Source of the DNA: Shinella zoogloeoides
GTDB lineage: Bacteria; Pseudomonadota; Alphaproteobacteria; Rhizobiales; Rhizobiaceae
DNA length: 64,000 nucleotides
Assembly: GCF_003574625.1 (NCBI RefSeq)
Contig: NZ_QNUJ01000008.1
Span: forward strand, 186,001-250,000
Direction of reading: 5' to 3'
A program made the position numbers and the translations under genes. The notes under the pieces are model-generated. The model made no database searches, had not been told where the DNA came from, and saw only the letters and a program-made list of their open reading frames with translations. Of the stretch, positions 1-11,035 are shown piece by piece; position 1 is the stretch's first letter; every line of letters begins with the position of its first letter.

Positions 1-523
1 CCTTCGTTCCGGCATGGGGCTCTCCACCACGCCGTCGAACATGATCCTCGTGTCGCTGGCGCTCTTCATGACCTTCTACGTCATGGCGCCGACCTTCGAC
101 CGGGCCTGGCAGAACGGCGTCCAGCCGCTGATGGCCAACCAGATCGACGAGGCCGAGGCCACCAAGCGGATCGCCGAGCCCTTCCGCGACTTCATGGTCG
201 CCAATACCCGCGACAAGGATATCGAGCTCTTCATTTCGCTCGCCGAGGAACGCGGGCAGAAGGTCGTCGAGAACAATGTCGCGGACCTGCGCGTCGTCAT
301 CCCGGCCTTCATGATCTCGGAAATCCGCCGCGGCTTCGAGATCGGTTTCCTCGTCGTTCTGCCCTTCCTCGTCATCGACCTGATCGTCGCCACCATCACC
401 ATGGCCATGGGCATGATGATGCTGCCGCCGACCTCGATCTCGCTGCCCTTCAAGATATTGTTCTTCGTGCTCATCGACGGCTGGAATCTCCTCGTCGGCA
501 GCCTCGTGCGCTCGTTCAACTGA
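1..523 (+). CDS. fliP: Flagellar export gate protein FliP, C-terminal part (5' truncated)
   Basis: The reading frame is already open at the window edge, so only the C-terminal half is present. FliP is an inner-membrane subunit of the flagellar type III export gate, working with FliQ, FliR, FlhA and FlhB. The visible part shows the typical order: a hydrophobic helix around SLALFMTFYVMAPTFD, a polar stretch with EPFRDFMV, then PAFMISEIRRGFEIGF followed by two hydrophobic helices and an ending in WNLLVGSLVRSFN. The internal ATG at 14 is not the true start. It is the last gene before the flagellins, an order also known from Sinorhizobium. The family assignment is secure; the true start lies outside the window. 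Confidence 0.95.
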   Translation, partial: LRSGMGLSTTPSNMILVSLALFMTFYVMAPTFDRAWQNGVQPLMANQIDEAEATKRIAEPFRDFMVANTRDKDIELFISLAEERGQKVVENNVADLRVVIPAFMISEIRRGFEIGFLVVLPFLVIDLIVATITMAMGMMMLPPTSISLPFKILFFVLIDGWNLLVGSLVRSFN

Positions 524-532
524 ACGCCGGCC

Positions 533-559
533 GGGAAGACGCGCGTGCGCGTTTTTCCC
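533..559 (+). terminator. Hairpin after fliP
   Basis: An interrupted inverted repeat (GGGAAGACGCG, 4-base loop, CGCGTTTTTCCC) starts 9 bases after the fliP stop. The T run lies inside the 3' arm, so it may act as a terminator separating fliP from the first flagellin. A one-base bulge and a G-T pair are needed, so confidence is moderate. Confidence 0.45.
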
Positions 560-777
560 GAACCGGCGCGCGCTGAATATCTCTTTAACCATAGCGTTTT
601 ACCCCCCGTTCACCCTGTTCTCCGACCTCTCGGATGCGACCTTCCGATTTAAGAAGTTGGCAAGGATTGGCTGCGAGTTTTGGCTCAACACGACGGGTTT
701 GGTATCCCTTCACACGCTGAAGAAACCGAGTTGGCATGATGCCGAACCGCCGTAACCGGTAAGTAATCAGTCCGGTA

Positions 778-808
778 TGTCCCCATCAGTATTTCGTTCA
801 AAGGGACA
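778..808 (+). promoter_or_regulatory. Flagellin leader hairpin covering the Shine-Dalgarno site (first flagellin)
   Basis: TGTCCC (778-783) is perfectly complementary to GGGACA (803-808), with a 19-base loop. The 3' arm is part of the only ribosome-binding-like sequence (AAGGGA, 8 bases before the ATG at 815). Matching stems occur before the other two flagellin genes. In Caulobacter, FlbT acts on flagellin mRNA through its 5' untranslated region, and flbT and flaF are present here. Confidence 0.6.
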
Positions 809-814
809 ACTAGA

Positions 815-1696
815 ATGTCGAGCATTCTCACCAACACGTCTGCACTGTCCGCCCTGCAGACCCTGCGCTCCATCAACAGCAGCATGGAAACGACGCAGGA
901 CCGTATCTCCTCGGGCATGCGCGTCGGTGCAGCCAAGGACAACGCCGCCTACTGGTCCATCGCGACCACCATGCGTTCGGACAACGCCGCCCTTTCCGCC
1001 GTACAGGACGCAATGGGCCTCGGCGCGGCGAAGGTTGACGTTGCCTACGGCGGCGTCGAAGCTGCCATCGACGTAGTCAAGGAAATCAAGGCCAAGCTCG
1101 TCACCGCCACCGAACAGGGCGTCGACAAGACGAAGGTCCAGGAAGAAATCACGCAGCTCCAGGATCAGCTCAAGAGCATCGGCGCCAGCGCAAGCTTCAA
1201 CGGTGAAAACTGGCTCGCCGGCGGCGCCAGCGACGCCACGGTTGTCACCGGCTTCGTTCGCGACACCGGCGGCACCGTCAAGGTCACGACCGCCTCCTAC
1301 GATGCCGAATCCAACTCCCTCTTCGGCGCCTATGACTCTTCCACGGGCGAAGTGGGCACGACCGACGGTATCCTCAAGGACGTTCTTGCGATCGATCTGT
1401 CCTCGGCTTCGGACTCCGACGTCGCCGGCTTCCTCGATAATGTCGAAACGGCCCTGACGGACATGGAAAAGGTCGGCTCGACCCTCGGCTCGCTCTCCAA
1501 GCGCATCAGCCTGCAGGAAGACTTCGCCCAGAAGCTTTCCGACGCCATCGACAAGGGCGTAGGCCGCCTCGTCGACGCCGACATGAACGAGGAATCGACC
1601 CGCCTGAAGGCGCTGCAGACCCAGCAGCAGCTCGCCATCCAGTCGCTGTCGATCGCGAATTCCAACTCGCAGAACATCCTCTCGCTGTTCCGTTAA
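815..1696 (+). CDS. flaA: Flagellin (first copy)
   Basis: Filament subunit of 293 residues, secreted by the flagellar export apparatus. The N-terminal D0/D1 helices (ILTNTSALSALQTLRSI, ISSGMRVGAAKDNAAYW) and the C-terminal helix (RLVDADMNEESTRLKALQTQ, then NILSLFR at the end) are typical of the short complex flagellins of Rhizobiaceae. The central part, about residues 140-215, is variable and rich in Ser, Thr and Asp. The start is fixed by the AAGGGA site 8 bases upstream and by matching starts in the two paralogues. The letter flaA follows position in the cluster only. A terminator follows, so it is probably its own transcript. Confidence 0.95.
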   Translation: MSSILTNTSALSALQTLRSINSSMETTQDRISSGMRVGAAKDNAAYWSIATTMRSDNAALSAVQDAMGLGAAKVDVAYGGVEAAIDVVKEIKAKLVTATEQGVDKTKVQEEITQLQDQLKSIGASASFNGENWLAGGASDATVVTGFVRDTGGTVKVTTASYDAESNSLFGAYDSSTGEVGTTDGILKDVLAIDLSSASDSDVAGFLDNVETALTDMEKVGSTLGSLSKRISLQEDFAQKLSDAIDKGVGRLVDADMNEESTRLKALQTQQQLAIQSLSIANSNSQNILSLFR

Positions 1697-1747
1697 TCGA
1701 CGGATGGAGGAGGGCGCGGAGGCTGACCCGCGCCTGCCTCGACAAAG

Positions 1748-1776
1748 GCCGCTCCCGGCAACGGGGGCGGCTTTTT
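1748..1776 (+). terminator. Rho-independent terminator after first flagellin
   Basis: GCCGCTCCCG, loop GCAA, CGGGGGCGGC, then five T. The stem has 10 pairs including one G-T pair and lies 51 bases after the flagellin stop codon. Confidence 0.85.
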
Positions 1777-1910
1777 GCATTTTTATTTCCCGGGAAAGAT
1801 TTCCTTAACTTTATTGCGGTTTTCTTAGGCCATCGAAACGGTGGGTTAACCAAGAAACTTAACCGGTTAGCAGGCATGATGCTGACCACCGTCGCCCGGC
1901 GAACCCGGAA

Positions 1911-1942
1911 TGTCCCTTTCTCAGTCAGCCATTCAAGGGGCA
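1911..1942 (+). promoter_or_regulatory. Flagellin leader hairpin covering the Shine-Dalgarno site (second flagellin)
   Basis: TGTCCC (1911-1916) pairs with GGGGCA (1937-1942), with one G-U pair replacing the A-U pair of the first flagellin leader, so pairing is kept despite a base change. The 3' arm overlaps the AAGGGG ribosome-binding site 10 bases before the ATG at 1951. A GGCATGATGC box (1873-1882), also present at 733-742, lies upstream. Confidence 0.55.
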
Positions 1943-1950
1943 CCTATACT

Positions 1951-2922
1951 ATGACGAGCATTCTGACCAACGTTGCGGCAATGTCCGCTCTCCAGACGCT
2001 GCGCTCTATCGGCAACGACATGGAAACCACGCAGGCCCGCGTTTCCTCCGGCATGCGCGTCGGCGAAGCCAAGGACAATGCAGCCTACTGGGCCATTGCC
2101 ACGACCATGCGCTCCGACAACCTCGCCCTTTCCGCCGTGCAGGACGCCCTCGGCCTCGGCGCTGCGAAGATCGATACGGCCTATGCCGGCATGAACGCGG
2201 CCATCGACGTCGTGAAGGAAATCAAGGCCAAGGTCACCGCCGCCACCGAACAGGGCGTCGACAAGGCCAAGGTCCAGGAAGAAATCACCCAGCTGCAGCA
2301 GCAGCTCGTCTCGATCGCCTCCGGCGCGTCCTTCAACGGCCAGAACTGGCTCGTCTATGACAGCACGGACACGAGCGCCGACAACGTCGCCGACAAGACC
2401 ATCGTTTCGGGCTTCATCCGCGACGCCAGCGGCACGGTCAAGGTCAACACCACGACCTACACCCTGGACGAACTCGCCACCGACGGCCAGAACGTTCTGT
2501 TCGGCACGGTCGATACGGACGATCACACGCAGAGCGCCGGCGGCATTCTCGGCACCGCAGGCGATGACATCGACGCAACGGGCAACACCTACACCATCAC
2601 CGACAGCGTCGTGACCCTCGACATCACCAACTTCTCCGACAGCGACATGGCCGAGGCCCTGAACCTGACGGAAGCCGCGATCCAGCTGATGACGAAGGCC
2701 GCTTCGCAGCTCGGTTCGATCTCCATGCGCATCGACCTGCAGGTCGATTTCGCCAACAAGCTGACCGACGCCATCGACTCGGGCGTAGGCCGCCTTGTCG
2801 ATGCCGACATGAACGAGGAATCGACCCGCCTCAAGGCACTGCAGACCCAGCAGCAGCTCGGCATCCAGTCGCTCTCGATCGCCAACTCCTCGGCAGAAGG
2901 CATTCTCCAGCTCTTCCGTTAA
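1951..2922 (+). CDS. flaB: Flagellin (second copy)
   Basis: Complex flagellin of 323 residues. The start at 1951 (MTSILTNVAAMSALQTL) aligns with the other two copies; an in-frame ATG at 1876 lies upstream of the leader hairpin and would add about 25 residues unlike any flagellin N-terminus. The N- and C-terminal helices are nearly identical to the first copy. The central domain, about residues 140-245, is longer, with Thr- and Asp-rich stretches such as VYDSTDTSADNVADK. It ends in GILQLFR. A strong hairpin terminator follows. Confidence 0.95.
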   Translation: MTSILTNVAAMSALQTLRSIGNDMETTQARVSSGMRVGEAKDNAAYWAIATTMRSDNLALSAVQDALGLGAAKIDTAYAGMNAAIDVVKEIKAKVTAATEQGVDKAKVQEEITQLQQQLVSIASGASFNGQNWLVYDSTDTSADNVADKTIVSGFIRDASGTVKVNTTTYTLDELATDGQNVLFGTVDTDDHTQSAGGILGTAGDDIDATGNTYTITDSVVTLDITNFSDSDMAEALNLTEAAIQLMTKAASQLGSISMRIDLQVDFANKLTDAIDSGVGRLVDADMNEESTRLKALQTQQQLGIQSLSIANSSAEGILQLFR

Positions 2923-2946
2923 TCGCAAGCCGCAAGGCAGATATGG

Positions 2947-2973
2947 AAAGGCCCCGGTTTACCGGGGCCTTTT
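2947..2973. terminator. Bidirectional terminator between flagellin and glf
   Basis: AAAGGCCCCGG, loop TTTA, CCGGGGCCTTT, then T. The perfect 11-base stem has A and T tracts on opposite ends, so it can serve both the + strand flagellin and the convergent glf gene. Confidence 0.9.
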
Positions 2974-2979
2974 CGCATG

Positions 2980-6179
<3,200 letters not shown>

Positions 6180-6357
6180 GGATATCCTGCGGCAAGGGGC
6201 CGTCTGGCCGGGGGCATTACACAAGTCTCGGCGAAGTCTACCCTGTAGCGCGGCAGACTTGTCCAGGGCTGTCGTATCCGCGGAGGGCCACGCCTGCAAA
6301 TTCTGGCCATGAAAAATTCAGGCTTTCTCCATCTGTCTTACCGGTTTCTTAACGCTA

Positions 6358-6373
6358 TTAACCATTTGTTAAC
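6358..6373 (+). promoter_or_regulatory. CtrA-type motif upstream of third flagellin
   Basis: TTAA, seven bases (CCATTTG), TTAAC matches the published CtrA consensus TTAA-N7-TTAAC exactly. It lies about 145 bases before the flagellin start and within the divergent region shared with the GT41-glf operon. Extra TTAAC half-sites flank it. Confidence 0.5.
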
Positions 6374-6483
6374 CATTGCCCATTAACCAGTCGTTAAGAA
6401 CGACGGACCGGCGCCCAGGGCAAACGAGCGGCGCCGGCAGCATGAAGCCCTCGGTCGTTACCGGTCTCCGCCTCACTCCGGCA

Positions 6484-6510
6484 TGTCCCGACGAACTCTT
6501 TTTCAGGGCA
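6484..6510 (+). promoter_or_regulatory. Flagellin leader hairpin covering the Shine-Dalgarno site (third flagellin)
   Basis: TGTCC (6484-6488) pairs with GGGCA (6506-6510) through one G-U pair. The 3' arm is the ribosome-binding sequence, 9 bases before the ATG at 6518. It is shorter than the stems before the other two flagellins but in the same place. Confidence 0.45.
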
Positions 6511-6517
6511 AGTGCCA

Positions 6518-7480
6518 ATGACCAGCATTTTGACCAACTCCGCCGCCATGGCGGCGCTGCAGACGCTCCGTTCCATCGATAACAGCCTCGAAACGACGCA
6601 GGCGCGCGTTTCCTCCGGCCTGCGGGTCGAGACCGCGGCCGACAACGCGGCCTATTGGTCGATCGCGACCACGATGCGCTCCGACAACCGCGCGATCTCG
6701 ACGGTCGCCGACGCGCTCGGCCTCGGCGCCGCCAAGGTGGACACGGCCTATACCTCGCTGGAAAGCGTCATCGAGGTGATGAGCGAGATCAAGGCCAAGC
6801 TCGTGGCCGCCCGCGAGCCGGGCGTCGACAAGAGCAAGATCAACGAAGAAATCAAGGAGCTGAAGAACCAGCTCGTCTCCGCCGCGCAATCGGCGTCCTT
6901 CTCGGGGGAGAACTGGCTCTACAATACCGGTTCCGACGCCCTCGGCGTGAAGTCCGTCGTCGCCTCCTTCGTTCGCACCGCGGGCGGGAACGTGAAGGTC
7001 GCCACGCTCGATTTCGACACAGAGAACTCCGTTCTCGTCGACGAGGGCGATGCCAGCCGCGGCTATCTGACCAAATCCATCGATGCCGACGCGTTGAGCG
7101 AAAGCCCGGCCGGCACCGCGCGTGAATACTATCTGATCGACATGGGCTCGCCCGGTGCCGGTTCTCCCATAGAGATCGACACGAACACGAGCTACGACGA
7201 TCTGGACGACATGATCAGCGTCACGGACTACATCATCAAGGACCTGACGAACGCTGCCTCGACGCTCGGCGCCATCACCAAGCGCATCAACATGCAGGAA
7301 AGCTTCGTCGCCACGCTCGGCGACGTGATCGACAAGGGCATCGGCCGCCTGGTGGATGCCGACATGAACGAGGAATCGACCCGCCTCAAGGCGCTGCAGA
7401 CCCAGCAGCAGCTCGGCATCCAGTCGCTCTCGATCGCCAATTCGAGCGCCGAGAACATCCTCCAGCTCTTCCGCCAGTAA
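6518..7480 (+). CDS. flaC: Flagellin (third copy)
   Basis: Complex flagellin of 320 residues. The start at 6518 (MTSILTNSAAMAALQTL) is chosen over a GTG two codons upstream because all three flagellins share the pattern MxSILTN. The N-terminal half (VSSGLRVETAADNAAYWSI) and the C-terminal helix (RLVDADMNEESTRLKALQTQ) match the other copies. It differs in carrying one extra Gln after the terminal LFR and in a central region, about 140-230, with fewer Thr. It is separated from the other two flagellins by the minus-strand GT41-glf pair. The symbol is positional. Confidence 0.94.
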   Translation: MTSILTNSAAMAALQTLRSIDNSLETTQARVSSGLRVETAADNAAYWSIATTMRSDNRAISTVADALGLGAAKVDTAYTSLESVIEVMSEIKAKLVAAREPGVDKSKINEEIKELKNQLVSAAQSASFSGENWLYNTGSDALGVKSVVASFVRTAGGNVKVATLDFDTENSVLVDEGDASRGYLTKSIDADALSESPAGTAREYYLIDMGSPGAGSPIEIDTNTSYDDLDDMISVTDYIIKDLTNAASTLGAITKRINMQESFVATLGDVIDKGIGRLVDADMNEESTRLKALQTQQQLGIQSLSIANSSAENILQLFRQ

Positions 7481-7792
7481 GGGCTTCGGGGACCTCTATC
7501 CGCCCGGCCGCAGGTCATCGGCCGAGGCGGGCGGTTGGGCCGCGCTATTTGCCCTGGCGCGGCCCAACACCTTCATCTTCATCCTCGCACAAGTTTGGCC
7601 TTCTAGGTTCGGCGGCACGATCAGGAAGATTGTGCGCCTTTCACCTCCCGGAAGGCGCTTTGTCCGGGGAGACAGGTCAGCGGTGTTGTCAGGTAAAAGC
7701 GTCTTTGCGAATGAACGTCGAAGCGGCCCGCGGCCTTGCCGCCGGGCCTTCTCTGCATTCATCCGGCACGCAACGGGGCCGGAGGGCGCGCG
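7481..7792. other. Intergenic region after third flagellin
   Basis: This 312-base stretch has no convincing gene. It holds a perfect 12-base inverted repeat (7534-7568) and a second 7-base hairpin (GCGCCTT/AAGGCGC, 7634-7658, followed by TT). The FliH-like gene start has its own GGAGG at 7781, so its promoter may lie in the right half. Confidence 0.5.
7534..7568 (+). terminator. Long perfect hairpin downstream of third flagellin
   Basis: GTTGGGCCGCGC (7534-7545) and GCGCGGCCCAAC (7557-7568) are perfectly complementary, with an 11-base loop. No T run follows, so classical intrinsic termination is uncertain; it may protect the flagellin mRNA 3' end. Confidence 0.5.
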
Positions 7793-8446
7793 ATGAGCGT
7801 TCACCTTGCCCGCTACCTCAAGGATTTCGGCGCGCCCCCGCGCATGAAGCCGCCCGTATTCCCCTCCGCGCGCTTTGCGCCGGAAGCCGAAAGCGCCGAG
7901 GCGCAGGCCTTCACGATGGCGCCGGCCCTGCCGGAGGTCGATGTCGAGGCGGAGCGCGCGGAAGCCTTCGCCGAAGGTCGCGCCGCAGCGGAGGCTGAGC
8001 TGCAGGCGAAGCACGAGGCGGACATGGCCGCACTCAAGGAAGCGCACCGCGCCGAGATCGAGGCCCTGTCGATGCGCTACGAGCAGGATTATGCGGCGGC
8101 GCTCGCCGAGCGGTTCGCCACGCTGACGGGCGAGGTCGCCGACCTCGTCGCCGCGCAGGCGGCCCAGGTGCTGGCGCCCGTGATGAGCCAGGTGCTGACG
8201 AAGGGCGCGATCTCGGATCTTGCCCGCCTCGTCGACGAGGGACTCAAGGAAGGCGAGGGCATGACGATCACGGTGAAGGGGCCGCTGGACCTCTTCGAGC
8301 AGTTGAAGTCGCATTTCGAGGAGCCAGCGCCGGTCTTCCGGCATGTCGAGATGCAGGATGTCGATCTGACGGTGGAGTTCGGCGACGCCGTCCTGGTAAC
8401 GCGGATGGCGGCCTGGGCTGACACCGTGCGCAAGGTGCTTGCATGA
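7793..8446 (+). CDS. FliH-like flagellar cluster protein
   Basis: Protein of 217 residues with no signal peptide or membrane helix. Residues about 40-105 form a charged Ala/Glu-rich helix (EAFAEGRAAAEAELQAKHEA) likely to be coiled coil. The C-terminal part (MTITVKGPLDLFEQLKSHF, then VDLTVEFGDAVLVTRMAAW) resembles the layout of FliH/YscL stator proteins, which hold the export ATPase FliI. The start has GGAGG 8 bases upstream. It overlaps motB by ATGA, so it is translated with the motility genes. In Sinorhizobium the gene at this place is usually called hypothetical. The FliH assignment is my inference from architecture and position. Confidence 0.55.
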   Translation: MSVHLARYLKDFGAPPRMKPPVFPSARFAPEAESAEAQAFTMAPALPEVDVEAERAEAFAEGRAAAEAELQAKHEADMAALKEAHRAEIEALSMRYEQDYAAALAERFATLTGEVADLVAAQAAQVLAPVMSQVLTKGAISDLARLVDEGLKEGEGMTITVKGPLDLFEQLKSHFEEPAPVFRHVEMQDVDLTVEFGDAVLVTRMAAWADTVRKVLA

Positions 8447-9705
8447 GCGAAGGCGAAAATCACCACCACGGCAAGAACGAGATCATCATCGTCAAGCGTC
8501 ATGGCGATCACGACGGCGACCACCATGCGGCCGCCTGGAAGATCGCCTATGCCGACTTCATGACGGCGATGATGGCCTTCTTCCTCGTGATGTGGCTCGT
8601 CAATGCCGCGAACGAGGAAACGAAGGCCTCGGTCGCCTCCTATTTCAACCCGATCAAGCTGACCGACGACAAGCCGGCGGAAAAATCCGTCAAGAAGCCC
8701 GCCAACAGCAAGGACGGCGAGGCGACGCAGGACAAGTCGAAGGAAGAGGGCCAGCAGCAGGCGAGCGGCAACGGCGCGGAAAAAGGCCGCGACGAGAACA
8801 CGACCGCCGGCGAGGAAACGAAATATTCCGAGGCCGATTTCTTCAGCAATCCCTATTCCGTCCTGTCCGAGATCGCGCAGGAAGTCGGCCAGCAGGCCAA
8901 TGTCAGCGCCAAGGGCGAGGGTGGCGCGGCCAATTCCGGCCCCGCCACCGGCGCCGACGGCGGCGAAGCCTACCGTGACCCGTTCGATCCCGATTTCTGG
9001 ACGCAGCAGGTCGAAATCTCGCAGGCGACGAGCGCCGGCAGCGAGGGCAAGGCCAAGGCCAAGGATGCCAAAGCAGGCCAGCAGCAGATGGCCGCGGTGG
9101 ACACCGACCGCACGGTAGAGGAAGCGCTCGCCAAGGCCGACGCCGATGCGGCGGCACAGCAGGCGCAGGACGCGAAGGCTGAGGCCGGGAAGGCTGCCGC
9201 TGAGGAGACGCAGGCCAAGGCCGAGGCCGAAAAGGTCGAGGACCAGAAGAAGGCGGACGAGCTGAAGCAGCAGATTTCCAGGGAGATCGGCACGCTCGGC
9301 AAGCTTGCCGAAGGCCTCAGCGTCACCCCCTCCGAAGGCGGCCTTCTCGTCAGCCTGACCGACCAGCTCGATACGCCCATGTTCAATATCGGCTCGGCCG
9401 TTCCGCGGCAGGAGATGGTGCTGGCCATGGAGAAGATCGGCAAGATTCTCGAAGGCCGGGCCGGCGCGATCGCCGTTCGCGGCCATACCGACGGCCGTCC
9501 CTTTGCCGGTGGCAAGAACGACAACTGGCGCCTTTCGATGGACCGTGCGCAGAGCGCCTATTACATGCTGGTGCGCGGCGGGCTGGAGGAAAAGCGCGTG
9601 AGCCAGGTGTCCGGCTTCGCAGACCGCCGCCTCAAGGTGCCGGACGATCCGATGGCGGACGCCAACCGCCGCATCGAGATCCTCATCCAGGCCGAGGGTG
9701 GCTGA
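8443..9705 (+). CDS. motB: Flagellar motor stator protein MotB
   Basis: Stator subunit of 420 residues that anchors MotA to peptidoglycan and forms the proton channel. A His-rich cytoplasmic N-terminus precedes a single membrane helix with IAYADFMTAMMAFFLVMWL, where Asp38 is at the position of the essential proton-binding residue. A very long linker, about residues 70-265, is rich in Lys, Ala, Glu and Gln. The C-terminal OmpA-like peptidoglycan-binding domain has IAVRGHTDGRPFAGGKNDNW and NRRIEILIQAE. It overlaps the FliH-like gene and is close to motC. MotA is not in the window. Confidence 0.95.
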   Translation: MSEGENHHHGKNEIIIVKRHGDHDGDHHAAAWKIAYADFMTAMMAFFLVMWLVNAANEETKASVASYFNPIKLTDDKPAEKSVKKPANSKDGEATQDKSKEEGQQQASGNGAEKGRDENTTAGEETKYSEADFFSNPYSVLSEIAQEVGQQANVSAKGEGGAANSGPATGADGGEAYRDPFDPDFWTQQVEISQATSAGSEGKAKAKDAKAGQQQMAAVDTDRTVEEALAKADADAAAQQAQDAKAEAGKAAAEETQAKAEAEKVEDQKKADELKQQISREIGTLGKLAEGLSVTPSEGGLLVSLTDQLDTPMFNIGSAVPRQEMVLAMEKIGKILEGRAGAIAVRGHTDGRPFAGGKNDNWRLSMDRAQSAYYMLVRGGLEEKRVSQVSGFADRRLKVPDDPMADANRRIEILIQAEGG

Positions 9706-9709
9706 TACG

Positions 9710-11035
9710 ATGGGCTTCCTCCGGCGCATTCTTCTGACGGGAACGGTGTTCGGCGCGGCGCTCGCCGCGGCCGCGCCCGTGCGCGCCGACAGTCCGGACG
9801 ATCTTGCGCCCTACAAGATGATCCGCTCGCTGCAATATGTGCAGGATACGGTGGTGCTCGGCGACCATTCCGCCATGGAGATGCAGCGCTTCCTGCTCGG
9901 CACCATCGACGAGCGGCTCCGCACGGCCGATTCCGCGATCTTCGACGATCCGCGCAATGTCGATGCCGCGCTCGTCTATGCCATGAGCGGCGGCAATCCC
10001 GACACGCTGGAGCTGCTGATCCGCAAGGACATTGCCGGCCATTTCGATTCCCGCCTGACGGATGCGCTGCGCAGCTATCTCGGCGGCCGGGGCAGCCAGA
10101 GCGTCAAGTCGCTCGCGGAGATATTCCCGGAATACAAGCGCTCGCGGGTCGGGCCCTATCTGGCGCTCGTCTCGGCCAATTCGGTCATCCGCAAGGATCC
10201 GAAGCTGGCGCTCAGCTATTTCGACTGGGCGCGCCTCGTCGCGCCCGGAACGATCGTCGAGGAGGCGGCGCTGCGCCGCTCCATCTACATCGCCAGCGAG
10301 GCCGGCTGGACCGACAAGAGCATGGCCTATGCCAACCGCTATGCCCGCCGCTTCCTGCGCTCGCCCTATGCCAGCCAGTTCGCCGACCTCTTCGTGAAGC
10401 TCGCCGTCGATCATTTCGATGCTCTCAGGCAGGAGGACATCCTCGAGGTCCTGTCCTTCATGGACGTGCCCCGCCAGCGCGAGGTCTATCTGCGCATGGC
10501 GCGGCTGGCGGCGATCTCGGGCAAGAACAAGCTGGCCTCGCTTGCCGCCGAGCGCGCCCAGGCCCTGACGGGTGACGGCGAGAGCGTTCCGAAGGTGCTG
10601 GCGGACCTCTATTCGGGCCTCGCCTCGGTGCCGTCGGGCGATGTCGCCTCGGCGATGGAATCCATCGTGGCGATCCCCGACGACAAGCTCTCCGCCAAGG
10701 ATCAGGCGCTGAAGGCCGCCGCCCGGGCGGTCGCCGAAGAGGTGCTGCGCCTGCCGGAGGGCGAGGGCGCCCGGACGATCGCGAAGGAAGACAGCGTGCC
10801 CGCCGAGGCCGATAACGCCTCCTACAAGGGGCTGAGCGAGGCGGAAGCGGCGGACCGGTCGATGGACCCGCAGGCGGGCGGCGAGGAAAAGCCGGTCGCG
10901 GCGGCAAGGCCGGAAAAGGAAACGACGGGGCAGCAGGAAAAGGCGGGCATCGACCCGGCATTCGACAATTTCGTGTCGACCGGCCGGTCCAAGCTCGACG
11001 AGATCGACGCGCTCTTGAAGGGAGAAGGCAGTTGA
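9710..11035 (+). CDS. motC: Periplasmic motility protein MotC
   Basis: Protein of 441 residues with a cleavable signal peptide (FLRRILLTGTVFGAALAAA, cut near ADS). MotC is special to Rhizobiaceae; it is a periplasmic partner of MotB needed for motor rotation. The helical central part contains ILEVLSFMDVPRQREVYLRM. The C-terminal part, from about 340, is low complexity and charged. The ATG at 9710 is preferred over a GTG at 9698 because it sits directly before the signal peptide. The end overlaps the TTG start of fliK by four bases. Confidence 0.9.
   Translation: MGFLRRILLTGTVFGAALAAAAPVRADSPDDLAPYKMIRSLQYVQDTVVLGDHSAMEMQRFLLGTIDERLRTADSAIFDDPRNVDAALVYAMSGGNPDTLELLIRKDIAGHFDSRLTDALRSYLGGRGSQSVKSLAEIFPEYKRSRVGPYLALVSANSVIRKDPKLALSYFDWARLVAPGTIVEEAALRRSIYIASEAGWTDKSMAYANRYARRFLRSPYASQFADLFVKLAVDHFDALRQEDILEVLSFMDVPRQREVYLRMARLAAISGKNKLASLAAERAQALTGDGESVPKVLADLYSGLASVPSGDVASAMESIVAIPDDKLSAKDQALKAAARAVAEEVLRLPEGEGARTIAKEDSVPAEADNASYKGLSEAEAADRSMDPQAGGEEKPVAAARPEKETTGQQEKAGIDPAFDNFVSTGRSKLDEIDALLKGEGS

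Larger units (their letters stand above)
6180..6517. other. Divergent control region between the GT41-like gene and third flagellin
   Basis: This 338-base stretch has no gene. It contains five TTAA-core elements (6349, 6358, 6369, 6383, 6394), one pair of which fits the CtrA consensus, and the flagellin leader hairpin near its right end. The GT41-glf operon must also start here in the opposite direction; I could not pick out a convincing -35/-10 pair for it. Confidence 0.6.

Noticed and set aside
767-2928. Minus-strand open frames opposite the flagellins
   Set aside because: Same-strand flagellin reading is certain and the antisense products show only Gly, Ala, Asp and Arg bias.
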